Of a stretch of DNA of 64,000 bases, positions 44,297 to 53,217 are shown piece after piece. Positions within the stretch are counted from its first letter, which is position 1, and the number at the start of each line of letters is the position of its first letter. Origin of the DNA: Gallionella sp. (GTDB taxonomy: Bacteria > Pseudomonadota > Gammaproteobacteria > Burkholderiales > Gallionellaceae). The DNA lies in assembly GCA_030681375.1 (NCBI GenBank), contig JAUXWM010000058.1, forward strand, positions 48,213 through 112,212, in the 5' to 3' direction. The translations under genes and the position numbers were made by a program. The notes below the pieces were generated by a model. That model worked only from the letters and a program-made list of their open reading frames with translations, made no database searches and was not told the origin of the DNA.

Positions 44297-45250
44297 ATGA
44301 GCGGAACCAATATATTTTTACACCGCCACAAAGATTTCCCCACGCTTATTGCACAACTCGCACGATCACTGCAAATCTCACCCTATCTGGTTGAAAAAGA
44401 TTATTGGCTGATGCATAGCCTGTGGGCATTGCAGCAGCAGGGCTGGAAATTTGAACTTAAGGGTGGAACGTCGCTTTCCAAGGCTTACGGCATTATTGAC
44501 CGGTTTTCTGAGGACATCGACATACGCTTTGAGCCACTCGGCGAGCTGGATCTCAAAACAGGTAAAAATCACGACAAACCGGCACACATTGCCGCACGCA
44601 AAGATTTTTTCGATAGTCTGGCAAAACAGATTGCGATACCCGATCTGATCGAGGTGAAGCGTGATGCCGACTATGATGATGACAAATTTCGTAATGGCGG
44701 CATCATTCTTGACTACCCATCGGTGATCGATCAGCTGTCTGGCGTGAAAGAAGGCATCCTGCTGGAAGTGGGTTTTGATGTCACTGCGCCGAACGCACCA
44801 CGCACCATTAGCTCATGGGCATTGGATGCCGCCTTAAAGGCAAAAGTGGATGTGATCGACAATCGGGCAGTGGATGTTGCCTGCTACAGTCCCGCCTATA
44901 CCTTTGTGGAAAAACTGCAAACCGTATCGACCAAGTTCCGCAAGCAACAGGAAGCCTCAACCTTCCCCAAGAACTTCCTGCGGCATTATTACGACATCTA
45001 CCGCTTGCTGGGGATCGCGGAAGTGCTGGCTTTCATCGGAACGCCTGAATATATTACACACAAGCAAGCTCGTTTCCCCAAAGCCGATAATCAGCATATC
45101 GCCAGTAACGAAGCCTTTCTGCTGTCCGATCCAAAAGTGCGCAGTCTGTATGACGCCAAGTATCGCGAAACCGCCGCACTGTATTACACCGGGCAAATCC
45201 CGTTTGGCGACATTCTTGCTCGTATCCATCAGCATATCGAACAACTATAA
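44297..45250 (+). CDS. AbiEii/AbiGii-family nucleotidyltransferase toxin
   Basis: A 317-residue enzyme with the DNA polymerase beta-type nucleotidyltransferase core: ELKGGTSLSKAYGIIDRFSEDIDIRFEP, giving the GGTS motif and the DxD catalytic pair. Family members transfer nucleotides, often to tRNA, and stop growth during phage infection. It directly follows its presumed antitoxin and ends five bases before pglX. Confidence 0.88.
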   Translation: MSGTNIFLHRHKDFPTLIAQLARSLQISPYLVEKDYWLMHSLWALQQQGWKFELKGGTSLSKAYGIIDRFSEDIDIRFEPLGELDLKTGKNHDKPAHIAARKDFFDSLAKQIAIPDLIEVKRDADYDDDKFRNGGIILDYPSVIDQLSGVKEGILLEVGFDVTAPNAPRTISSWALDAALKAKVDVIDNRAVDVACYSPAYTFVEKLQTVSTKFRKQQEASTFPKNFLRHYYDIYRLLGIAEVLAFIGTPEYITHKQARFPKADNQHIASNEAFLLSDPKVRSLYDAKYRETAALYYTGQIPFGDILARIHQHIEQL

Positions 45251-45255
45251 AAACA

Positions 45256-48200
45256 ATGAACAAATCCAAACTCAAATCCTACGCTCCGCAAGCACGCCGT
45301 GATTTCATTGCAGCGGTAACAGCTCGCGCCAATTTGCTTGGCTTGTCTGATTCTGGCGGTAAGCTTGAGGTGGCAATCGGTGAGAGAAAAGGGGATATCG
45401 CCATCATTGCCGGTCAGGAATGGCCTGCCAAGGTATATGAACTCCGCGAACGGCTGATCAAGCGTATGACAACCGAGGGTTTCAGCCATACCGTTGATGC
45501 GATTGCCTACACCTGGTTTAACCGTTTTGCTGCGCTGCGTTACATGGAAATTCACGACTATCTGGATCACGGCTACCGTGCGCTATCCAATCGTGAAGGC
45601 GGCATGCCGGAAATCCTGAATCATGCGACCGAACTGGATCTGCCGGGCTTGAATAAAGACAGGGCGGTTGAGCTTAAACTCGCTGGTGACAAGGACGGTG
45701 AACTCTACAAGATGCTGCTGGTCGCTCAGTGCAACACGCTTTCCCGCTCCATGCCTTTCCTGTTTGAGCATATAGACGATGAAACCGAACTGCTGTTGCC
45801 GGACAATCTGTTGCGCACCGATTCTGTCATCGCCAAGTTAGTCGCAGCTATTCCTGAAGAAGACTGGCAGGAGGTAGAGATCATCGGCTGGCTGTACCAG
45901 TTTTACATCAGTGAGAAGAAGGATGAAGTGATCGGCAAAGTGGTTAAGAGCGAGGATATTCCCGCTGCCACCCAGCTTTTTACCCCAAACTGGATTGTTA
46001 AATATCTGGTGCAAAACAGCGTCGGTCGCCTGTGGTTGATGGCGAATCCTGCTTCAACGCTAAAAAGTGAATGGGCTTATTACATCGAACCTGCTGAGCA
46101 GACGCCGGAAGTTCAGGCTCAGTTGGATGCCTTGATTCAGACCCGCATGATTGAAGACGGCGGCAGCCTGAGTCCTGAAACTATTAAGATGCTCGACCCC
46201 GCTTGCGGCTCTGGTCATATTTTGGTGGAAGCCTACGAGGTGCTGAAGGGCATCTATTTGGAACGCGGCTACCGCTTACGCGATATACCCCGTCTGATTC
46301 TGGAAAAGAACCTTTTTGGTCTTGATATCGATGACCGTGCCGCGCAACTGGCTGGATTTGCTTTGCTGATGAAGGCTCGCGCCGATGATCGCCGTCTGTT
46401 CGATAATCCACCAACTCTCAACGTGCTGGCTTTGCAGGAGAGCAAGGGGCTGGATGCAGTGCAGCTTTCCGCTGCGTTAGTGGGTAGTGGACAGTGGGCA
46501 GTGGGCAGCAAGCAACAACTAAGCACGGATGTTTGTTCACTGATCACTGTTTTTGAATATGCCAAAACCTTTGGCTCGTTGATTCAGATTCCGCCGTCGC
46601 TGAATATGAAACTGGCGACGATGGCGGAGAGTTTGCAGCAGGCTATCAAGAGCGGCGATCTTCTTTCCGAGTCGGCAGCGCAACAATTGTTGCCGCTGGT
46701 TGAGCAGGCGAAAGTGTTGGGGATGCAGTTTGATGCGGTGGTGGCGAATCCGCCGTACATGGGTGGTAAGGGGATGAACCCAGTATTGAAGGATTACGCA
46801 AAGGCGACATTCCCGGATAGCAAGTCCGACCTGTTCGCCATGTTTATCGAGCGAGGCTTTGGTTGGTGCAAGCCTACCGGCTTCAACAGCATGGTCACGA
46901 TGCAGAGCTGGATGTTCCTGTCGTCTTACGAGGCGATGCGGGAAAAGTTGCTGACAGATCGCACTATTATGACGATGGCGCATCTTGGCGCACGGGCATT
47001 CAGCGAGATTTCCGGCGAAGTCGTGCAGACGACAGCGTTCATTCTCCAAGGCAAGCATTTTAGTGGCTTTAAGCCTGTGTTTTTCCGACTTGTGGATGGC
47101 TTGGAAGCTGAGAAGGAAGCCACGCTATTGGCGGGACTTAACCGCCATGATCTGACTATTCAGGATGCTTTCAAGAAAATTCCGGGTAGTCCAGTGGCTT
47201 ATTGGGTAGGAAAAAAAATAATTGATGCTTTTTCGAAAAATCAATTGATTGGATCGAGGGCAAAAAAAGGGATTACAACTGGTGACAATGAAAAATTTCT
47301 AAGATATTGGTTTGAGGTTTCTATTGAAAAGCTATCAATGCTTGGAGGCAATAAATGGTTTCCTTCTCAAAAAGGGGGGGAGTTCAAGAAGTGGTATGGA
47401 AACCTTGAATTTATAATTAACTGGGGAAATAGTGGGTTCGAGATCAAAAATTTCAAAACTTCATCTGGCGCACTCCGCTCTGTTATTCGTAATGAAAGTT
47501 ACTACTTTTTGGAGGGGGTGAGTTGGACGGACGTATCAACTGGAAAAATTAGTGCTCGATACGTTCCAGATGGTTTCTTGTTTAATGCGTCAGGCCCGAC
47601 GGTTTTTTCCGAAAATCCGATGTTGTTTCTTGCAAATTTGAACAACGTTGTAACTTACAAAAATACTGAATTCATCTGCCCCACTATCCACTTCGAAGTT
47701 GGACAGATACAAAGATTACCCTTTACTAATATTGATGACACCTCGCATGTCAATGATCTTGTCAGGATGGCAAGACAAGACTGGAACGCGTCTGAGTATT
47801 CTTGGGAATTTGAAGAATCACCATTGGCAGCGAAAAGAGGAAATACGTTAAAGAAAACGTGGGATCAATGGCAAATAGCTTGTGTGGAAAGAGTCTTGAA
47901 AACCAAAGCCCTTGAAGAATTAAACAATCGCCTCTTCATCACTGCCTATGGCCTACAAGACGAACTCTCCCCCGAAGTACCCGAAGAACAGATCACTCTC
48001 ACCCGCGCCGACCGCGAAAAAGACAGCCAACGCCTGATCTCCTATGTCATCGGCTGCATAATGGGCCGTTACAGTCTGGACGAGCCTGGTCTGATTTATG
48101 CGCATGCCGGTAATATCGGCTTCGATGCCACCCGCTGTCAGACTTTCCCCGCAGACGCAGACGGCATTGTGCCGCTTACCGACGAGTTCTGGTTTGAGGA

Positions 48201-48768
48201 TGATGCCGCTAACCGCATCCGCGAATTCCTGCTGGCCGTGTGGGGAGCTGAAACACTGAACGAGAATATGGCTTGGCTGGCGGAAAGCCTCGGCATGAAG
48301 GGCAACGAAACATCGGAAGAAACTATTCGCCGTTATCTCGCGTCCAGCTTTTTCAAGAATCACCTGCAAACCTACAAGAAACGCCCGATCTACTGGCTGT
48401 TCTCCAGCGGAAAACAGGGTGCATTTCAGGCACTGGTTTATCTACACCGTTACCACGAAGGCACCCTTGCCCGGATGCGCGCCGAATATGTCGTGCCGCT
48501 GACCAGTAAGATCCAGTCTCGTATCGAGATGCTGATCAAGGATGCCGAAGTCGCAACCGTTACCTCAGTCCGCAACAAGATCAACAAGGAAGTCGAAGTG
48601 CTGCGCAAGAAACATGTCGAGCTGCTCGCCTATGACGAAAAACTCCGCCACTATGCCGATATGCGTATCCAGCTCGATCTTGATGACGGCGTGAAGGTGA
48701 ATTACGGTAAGTTTGGCGATCTGCTTGCAGAAGTGAAAGCGGTGACAGGTGGGAGTGGAGATGAGTGA
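45256..48768 (+). CDS. pglX: BREX adenine methyltransferase PglX
   Basis: A 1,170-residue N6-adenine methyltransferase that marks host DNA in BREX. SAM motif I DPACGSG lies at about 314-320 and the catalytic NPPY at about 498-501. The target-recognition region (about 650-890, bases ~47.2-47.9 kb) is much richer in A+T than its flanks, suggesting exchange by recombination. A short noncoding-type repeat (46485-46550) is inserted in frame between motifs. The frame is intact throughout. It ends 20 bases before the canonical accessory island. Confidence 0.95.
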   Translation: MNKSKLKSYAPQARRDFIAAVTARANLLGLSDSGGKLEVAIGERKGDIAIIAGQEWPAKVYELRERLIKRMTTEGFSHTVDAIAYTWFNRFAALRYMEIHDYLDHGYRALSNREGGMPEILNHATELDLPGLNKDRAVELKLAGDKDGELYKMLLVAQCNTLSRSMPFLFEHIDDETELLLPDNLLRTDSVIAKLVAAIPEEDWQEVEIIGWLYQFYISEKKDEVIGKVVKSEDIPAATQLFTPNWIVKYLVQNSVGRLWLMANPASTLKSEWAYYIEPAEQTPEVQAQLDALIQTRMIEDGGSLSPETIKMLDPACGSGHILVEAYEVLKGIYLERGYRLRDIPRLILEKNLFGLDIDDRAAQLAGFALLMKARADDRRLFDNPPTLNVLALQESKGLDAVQLSAALVGSGQWAVGSKQQLSTDVCSLITVFEYAKTFGSLIQIPPSLNMKLATMAESLQQAIKSGDLLSESAAQQLLPLVEQAKVLGMQFDAVVANPPYMGGKGMNPVLKDYAKATFPDSKSDLFAMFIERGFGWCKPTGFNSMVTMQSWMFLSSYEAMREKLLTDRTIMTMAHLGARAFSEISGEVVQTTAFILQGKHFSGFKPVFFRLVDGLEAEKEATLLAGLNRHDLTIQDAFKKIPGSPVAYWVGKKIIDAFSKNQLIGSRAKKGITTGDNEKFLRYWFEVSIEKLSMLGGNKWFPSQKGGEFKKWYGNLEFIINWGNSGFEIKNFKTSSGALRSVIRNESYYFLEGVSWTDVSTGKISARYVPDGFLFNASGPTVFSENPMLFLANLNNVVTYKNTEFICPTIHFEVGQIQRLPFTNIDDTSHVNDLVRMARQDWNASEYSWEFEESPLAAKRGNTLKKTWDQWQIACVERVLKTKALEELNNRLFITAYGLQDELSPEVPEEQITLTRADREKDSQRLISYVIGCIMGRYSLDEPGLIYAHAGNIGFDATRCQTFPADADGIVPLTDEFWFEDDAANRIREFLLAVWGAETLNENMAWLAESLGMKGNETSEETIRRYLASSFFKNHLQTYKKRPIYWLFSSGKQGAFQALVYLHRYHEGTLARMRAEYVVPLTSKIQSRIEMLIKDAEVATVTSVRNKINKEVEVLRKKHVELLAYDEKLRHYADMRIQLDLDDGVKVNYGKFGDLLAEVKAVTGGSGDE
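46485..46550 (+). repeat. Short repeat inserted in frame inside pglX
   Basis: The stretch with GTGGACAGTGGGCAGTGGGCAG followed by TTCACTGATCACTG is typical of intergenic filler repeats seen scattered in many proteobacterial and other genomes, not of coding sequence. Here it adds ~22 residues (SGQWAVGSKQQLS and following) to PglX without breaking the frame, between the SAM and NPPY motifs. Confidence 0.55.
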
Positions 48769-49906
48769 CTCCACCATGACACACCCTCTGGCGCTGCCGC
48801 CCGATGTGCTGGCCGACTACCAGGACTGGCTCAAGACCATCAAGCAGAGAATCCATGCGACACGGATGAAAGTCGCGTTGGCCGCCAATGGGGAGTTGAT
48901 TTCCCTCTACTACGAAATTGGGGCACAAATTGTTGATCGGGAGTCTCATGCCCAGTGGGGCAGCGGATTCATCGACGCCTTCAGTCACGACTTGAGACAA
49001 GCCTTCCCGGAGGTCGGCGGCTTTTCATCCAAGAACCTGCGGTATTGCCGGGCTTTCTTTCGCTTTTACTGCGATCCTGCAATTTGGCAACAGGCTGTTG
49101 CCAAATTACGCGATGCCGTGTGGGCAGGCGCTGAAACGGAATTATCTGCGTTGCTGTCAAACATCCCTTGGGGACACAACATCCAGATTTTCACTAAATG
49201 CGGCAGCGTGACCGAAGCCCGCTTTTACATCGAGCAAACCCTAGAGCAAGGCTGGAGCCGCGATGTGCTGGCGCTGCAACTCAAGTCAAACTTGTATGCC
49301 CGCGCAGGCAAAGCGGTGACCAACTTTTCCCGCACCTTGCCATTGCCACAGTCTGACCTGGCTCAGCAAACCCTCAAAGATCCTTACACCTTCGATTTTA
49401 TGGCGATGACGGCGCCTTTCAACGAGCGGGATGTAGAGCGCCAGCTCACACAGCACATCACCCAGTTTTTGCTGGAATTGGGTAAAGGCTTTGCCTTCAT
49501 TGGCCGACAGTACCAGCTGGAAGTGGCGGGTAACGATTACTACATCGACCTGTTGTTCTACCACGTCACGCTGAAATGCTACGTGGTTGTGGAGCTCAAA
49601 AACCGCAAATTTATCCCCGAGTACGCAGGCAAACTTAATTTTTACCTGTCCGCCGTGGATAGCCTGCTCAAACGCAGCGATGACCAGCCCACCATCGGAC
49701 TGCTGCTGTGCCGCGACAAAAACAACGTCGAGGTGGAATTTGCGCTGCGCGATATGAACAAACCGATGGGCGTGAGCGAATACACCCTGGTGGAAGCCTT
49801 GCCTGACAACCTGAAGGGTGCATTGCCCACAGTGGAGGAAATCGAGAATGACTTGCAGCAATTGCAAGAAGTGGAAGGCGGCAATAGCAACGGTGGCCGT
49901 CAATGA
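48761..49906 (+). CDS. DUF1016/YhcG-type PDDEXK nuclease-like protein
   Basis: A 381-residue protein; ATG 48761 overlaps the pglX stop by eight bases and has GGTGGGAGTGGAG before it. The N-terminal DUF1016 helical domain is followed by a C-terminal PDDEXK domain with catalytic Asp at about 263 (YYIDLLFYH) and Glu-Lys at about 278 and 280 (VVVELKNRKF). Such proteins are nucleases or nuclease-like partners often found in restriction and BREX loci. It overlaps the next gene by four bases. Confidence 0.88.
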   Translation: MSDSTMTHPLALPPDVLADYQDWLKTIKQRIHATRMKVALAANGELISLYYEIGAQIVDRESHAQWGSGFIDAFSHDLRQAFPEVGGFSSKNLRYCRAFFRFYCDPAIWQQAVAKLRDAVWAGAETELSALLSNIPWGHNIQIFTKCGSVTEARFYIEQTLEQGWSRDVLALQLKSNLYARAGKAVTNFSRTLPLPQSDLAQQTLKDPYTFDFMAMTAPFNERDVERQLTQHITQFLLELGKGFAFIGRQYQLEVAGNDYYIDLLFYHVTLKCYVVVELKNRKFIPEYAGKLNFYLSAVDSLLKRSDDQPTIGLLLCRDKNNVEVEFALRDMNKPMGVSEYTLVEALPDNLKGALPTVEEIENDLQQLQEVEGGNSNGGRQ

Positions 49907-51147
49907 TCAAGATTACAAAACAGGCTGGTAGTCTGTTATTGGCCTATGTGCCCGATCGGTTCAACAGTGTGCAGTGGCTTGATGAAAAGCTCAGACAGGA
50001 CGGCGAAGTTACCCTGCGTCGGACGTTTACCTTCACCACTGGCGATCTCGTTTCACAGGCCCAGCAGGCTGACGACGAGGATGGTGCAGAGCGCATTTTC
50101 AAATTGGGTACAACCCAAGATGGCTATTACAGGGTCAACAAAACCATTCTTGGACTGAAGCACGACCTGTTGCTTGAGAAGGCCATGAAACTTGAACCTC
50201 GGATATTCGTTGCGAACAGAGATATTTCTATCTTTCGAAAAATCGATGAATTGATCGATGAACAGATCATTGTCGGCGGTGAAAACGAAGGTGCGATTCC
50301 GCTGATCGATTTTGAACTGCTCGTTCAAACCTTCCCGACATCCACTGAGCTGACCCACTACGCCAGATCACGCATTTCACGGGTTCTCAAAGATTACTTT
50401 GGAACGCTATCAGACGCGGAAAGCCAACTTAACAGTTATTTGGCAAAGAAGAAGCGCCTGGTTGCAACATCAAGAAACAGCATCCTGGGAAATTTCGAGC
50501 TACAGAAGTTCGAATACATCCACAGTGAGCTGGAAGGAATGCTCAAGGATGTCGATGGTTATTCAGAGCGGGACTGGCAAAAGAAGATTCTGGAACTTCT
50601 GTTATTTTTCTTCCCGAAGTACATCGCCGTGCTCGAAGAAGTACATATTAAGGACTTTTACTCAAAACCCGATAAAACAACGCCTCGAAAAATAGATTTG
50701 ATGTTGGTGGATGCCAATGGAAATATTGACATCATTGAGGTCAAGAGGCCTTTCGACAATGCGCTGCTGTCACGTAACACATACCGGGGAAACCATACGC
50801 CGCGCATCGAACTTGCTGGGGCAGTGATGCAAGCCGAGAAATACCTGTTTCACTTGAACAAGTGGGGTCAGGCCGGAGAACGGGAAATATACGAAAAGCG
50901 TAAAAGCGAGCTTCCCGATGGCATCGAGCTGAAGATCACCAATCCGAAGGCATTGATTTTGCTGGGGCGTGATAACGACTTCACCGGGGAGCAGCGATTT
51001 GATTTCGAGATCATCCGCAGAAAGTACGCCAACATGATCGACATCATGACCTACGATGACCTGCTGAGCAGACTAAAAAACATCATTGTCATGATGAAAC
51101 GAAATGTGTCAGCTCCAAATGGAGACAGGAGAGACATAGATGACTGA
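49903..51147 (+). CDS. Shedu-like (DUF4263) defence nuclease
   Basis: A 414-residue protein. The N-terminal ~200 residues are a mixed domain of unknown role; the C-terminal DUF4263/SduA nuclease has RKIDLMLVDANGNIDIIEVKRP, with Asp at about 265 and Glu/Lys at 279/281, then the Gln-containing VMQAEKYLF helix (Gln about 310). Shedu is a single-gene phage-defence system using a PDDEXK nuclease. Here it is embedded in the BREX operon, overlapping both neighbours by 4-8 bases. Confidence 0.85.
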   Translation: MIKITKQAGSLLLAYVPDRFNSVQWLDEKLRQDGEVTLRRTFTFTTGDLVSQAQQADDEDGAERIFKLGTTQDGYYRVNKTILGLKHDLLLEKAMKLEPRIFVANRDISIFRKIDELIDEQIIVGGENEGAIPLIDFELLVQTFPTSTELTHYARSRISRVLKDYFGTLSDAESQLNSYLAKKKRLVATSRNSILGNFELQKFEYIHSELEGMLKDVDGYSERDWQKKILELLLFFFPKYIAVLEEVHIKDFYSKPDKTTPRKIDLMLVDANGNIDIIEVKRPFDNALLSRNTYRGNHTPRIELAGAVMQAEKYLFHLNKWGQAGEREIYEKRKSELPDGIELKITNPKALILLGRDNDFTGEQRFDFEIIRRKYANMIDIMTYDDLLSRLKNIIVMMKRNVSAPNGDRRDIDD

Positions 51148-52033
51148 TTACACCGATGGCTATGAGCACTGCTATTGCCTGTTCTTGGATATTCTTGGGT
51201 TTAAGTCGAAGATTTGCGAAACGATAGATCAGTCAACGTCTAAGGTAAAACATCCAATATCATTTCCACGCTTGTTGGGTGCGCTTCAAGAGATTCAACG
51301 CTTCACAGCTTATCCGCAGCAAGTTGTTATTGCTGGAAATGAAGTGGATGGAGAAATAACACGACCTACGAAAAGAAAGGTGACGCAGTTTTCTGACTCG
51401 GTGGTTATTTCATATCCTCGGCACGATATGGGCAACGGTGGTCTATTGAGTATCATTTTCGATGTCCAGCGGCTTCATTTGAAAATGGCTTCTTATGGCA
51501 TTTTGCTTCGCGGCAGTATTACAGAGGGTTTACTATTTCATAGTGACAACTTCGTATTTGGTCCAGCAATGAATGAAGCAGTCGAACTAGAAAAAGAGGC
51601 GAAGTTCCCTCGCGTTGTCATTGCTGAGAAATTGATAATTCAATTGGAATCGCGACAGGGTATTCGAGATTGTGCGGATCAGGTTCCTGATAGAACCACA
51701 AAATCGATGATCGTTAAGGATGTGGATGGGCGTTACTATGTAGATTATTTTAATCTCCATCCTGAGCATCAGTTCGAGGGATATGAAGTCAATGAAAACT
51801 GGGTTGCTATTGCAACGCAATACCTTGGATTTAAAAAAATGGTTGGGAGTTTTTTATTACTCAAGGACGATAAGTTGAAAGAGAAGCAAGATTGGATGCG
51901 GGCTAAATTTAATCAAATGGCAGACGCATTTGAACAGACAGCTCGGAAGTCATTTTGCGGATGGGAAATACCGGAAAACTATTTGCATCTATTTAATGGA
52001 TTAACGCCTATTTCTGCTGGAGTACAAAAATAA
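51140..52033 (+). CDS. Protein with class III nucleotide-cyclase-like motifs
   Basis: A 297-residue soluble protein, AT-richer than its neighbours. It begins with FLDILGF (Asp at residue 17) and has QFSDSVVISYP (Asp at 86), in the order and spacing of the two metal-binding Asp of class III cyclases, then LLRGSITEGLLFHSDNFVFGPAMNEAVELEKEAKFPRVVI, which parallels the cyclase R-x-G-x-x-x-G and V-N-x-A-x-x-x-E region. No catalytic transition-state Asn/Arg pair is obvious, so it may be a degenerate cyclase or polymerase. It overlaps Shedu by 8 bases and the AAA gene by 1. Confidence 0.55.
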   Translation: MTDYTDGYEHCYCLFLDILGFKSKICETIDQSTSKVKHPISFPRLLGALQEIQRFTAYPQQVVIAGNEVDGEITRPTKRKVTQFSDSVVISYPRHDMGNGGLLSIIFDVQRLHLKMASYGILLRGSITEGLLFHSDNFVFGPAMNEAVELEKEAKFPRVVIAEKLIIQLESRQGIRDCADQVPDRTTKSMIVKDVDGRYYVDYFNLHPEHQFEGYEVNENWVAIATQYLGFKKMVGSFLLLKDDKLKEKQDWMRAKFNQMADAFEQTARKSFCGWEIPENYLHLFNGLTPISAGVQK

Positions 52034-53217
52034 TGATTGAAAAAATATTCATAAGAAATTTCAAGTCGGCAGGAAGTCTGACTTTGCCCCTCAGTAAATT
52101 CAACTGCTTTATCGGGATGAATGGGGTGGGTAAAAGCACGATCCTTCAAGCGATAGATTTTATTTCCCAGCTTATGACGGGAAATGTACAGAATTGGCTA
52201 ATTTCTCGTGGCTGGACAGTACAGGAGTTGAACTGCAAACTTCTCAAGGACAGCAACATACTCATATCGGTTGAATATCGTACTCAAGCAGGCCAGCTTC
52301 TGATTTGGTATGCGGGTTTCAATCGTTACGACTTGCGTTGTTCGTGGGAAAGAATCAAGTTGGATGAAGACGTGATTTTTATTTCCCGTGGGCACGAGTA
52401 TCAGACTGAAGGACGGAAACAACCCATTTCATTTACTTTTCAAGGCTCAATTCTTTCTCAACTTAAGGATAGTGAGCTTCCGTCGATAATTCTGGAATTT
52501 CGCAACGCACTTCGCCGCATTCGTTCGCTGGAGTTGCTTTCTCCTCATTTGCTGCGCAAGCGTGCGAGAACAGAAGATAAGGACATTGGTGCGGGAGGTG
52601 AGAAACTTTCTGGTTACTTGCACAACATCAAAGGCGATGCTAAAGAACACCTGCTGGCGTTACTAAAGATGTTTTACCCCGACCTGATTGATTTTAGGGT
52701 TGCCAGCTTGCGGGCAGGTTGGAAAAAGCTCATGGTGGTTGAGCAGTTCGGAGAGCATAAGCTGGAAACGGAAGCAACGCATTTGAGCGATGGGTTGCTT
52801 CGAATTTTGGCGGTTTTGGCTCAGGCAGAGTCAGATCATCCACTGATTATGCTGGACGAAATCGAAAATGGCATCAACCCTGAGATCATCGAAAAACTGG
52901 TTGATACACTGGTGAAATCGCCTCAACAAATTATTGTCACAACACATAGCCCGATGATTTTGAATTATCTGGAGGATGATGTGGCGCGGAAATCAGTGCA
53001 GTACATCTACAAGAATGCAGGTGGTTTAACCCGCGCACGCCGATTCTTTGAAATTCCGAACATCGGGAAGAAACTCGAATTTATGGGTGCAGGTGAGGCG
53101 TTTGTTGATACTGACCTGGTACAGCTTACCGAGGAATGTATCGCGCTGGATGAGGAAGATGATTTAGCCGAAAGGCTACGTGACGAGGCGGTGGCCAAAG
53201 CAGAGGCTAAAGCATGA
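52033..53217 (+). CDS. AAA ATPase of the OLD/SMC-like family
   Basis: A 394-residue ABC-type ATPase (AAA15/AAA21). Walker A GMNGVGKST lies at about 28-36 and Walker B IMLDEIENG with Asp-Glu at about 275-276; an H-loop (TTHSP) follows. An LSDG stretch (THLSDGLLR) resembles the ABC signature. There is no TOPRIM domain in this protein, but the next gene, overlapping by 4 bases, encodes a TOPRIM-like one. Together they resemble a split OLD or PARIS-type effector. Confidence 0.85.
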   Translation: MIEKIFIRNFKSAGSLTLPLSKFNCFIGMNGVGKSTILQAIDFISQLMTGNVQNWLISRGWTVQELNCKLLKDSNILISVEYRTQAGQLLIWYAGFNRYDLRCSWERIKLDEDVIFISRGHEYQTEGRKQPISFTFQGSILSQLKDSELPSIILEFRNALRRIRSLELLSPHLLRKRARTEDKDIGAGGEKLSGYLHNIKGDAKEHLLALLKMFYPDLIDFRVASLRAGWKKLMVVEQFGEHKLETEATHLSDGLLRILAVLAQAESDHPLIMLDEIENGINPEIIEKLVDTLVKSPQQIIVTTHSPMILNYLEDDVARKSVQYIYKNAGGLTRARRFFEIPNIGKKLEFMGAGEAFVDTDLVQLTEECIALDEEDDLAERLRDEAVAKAEAKA

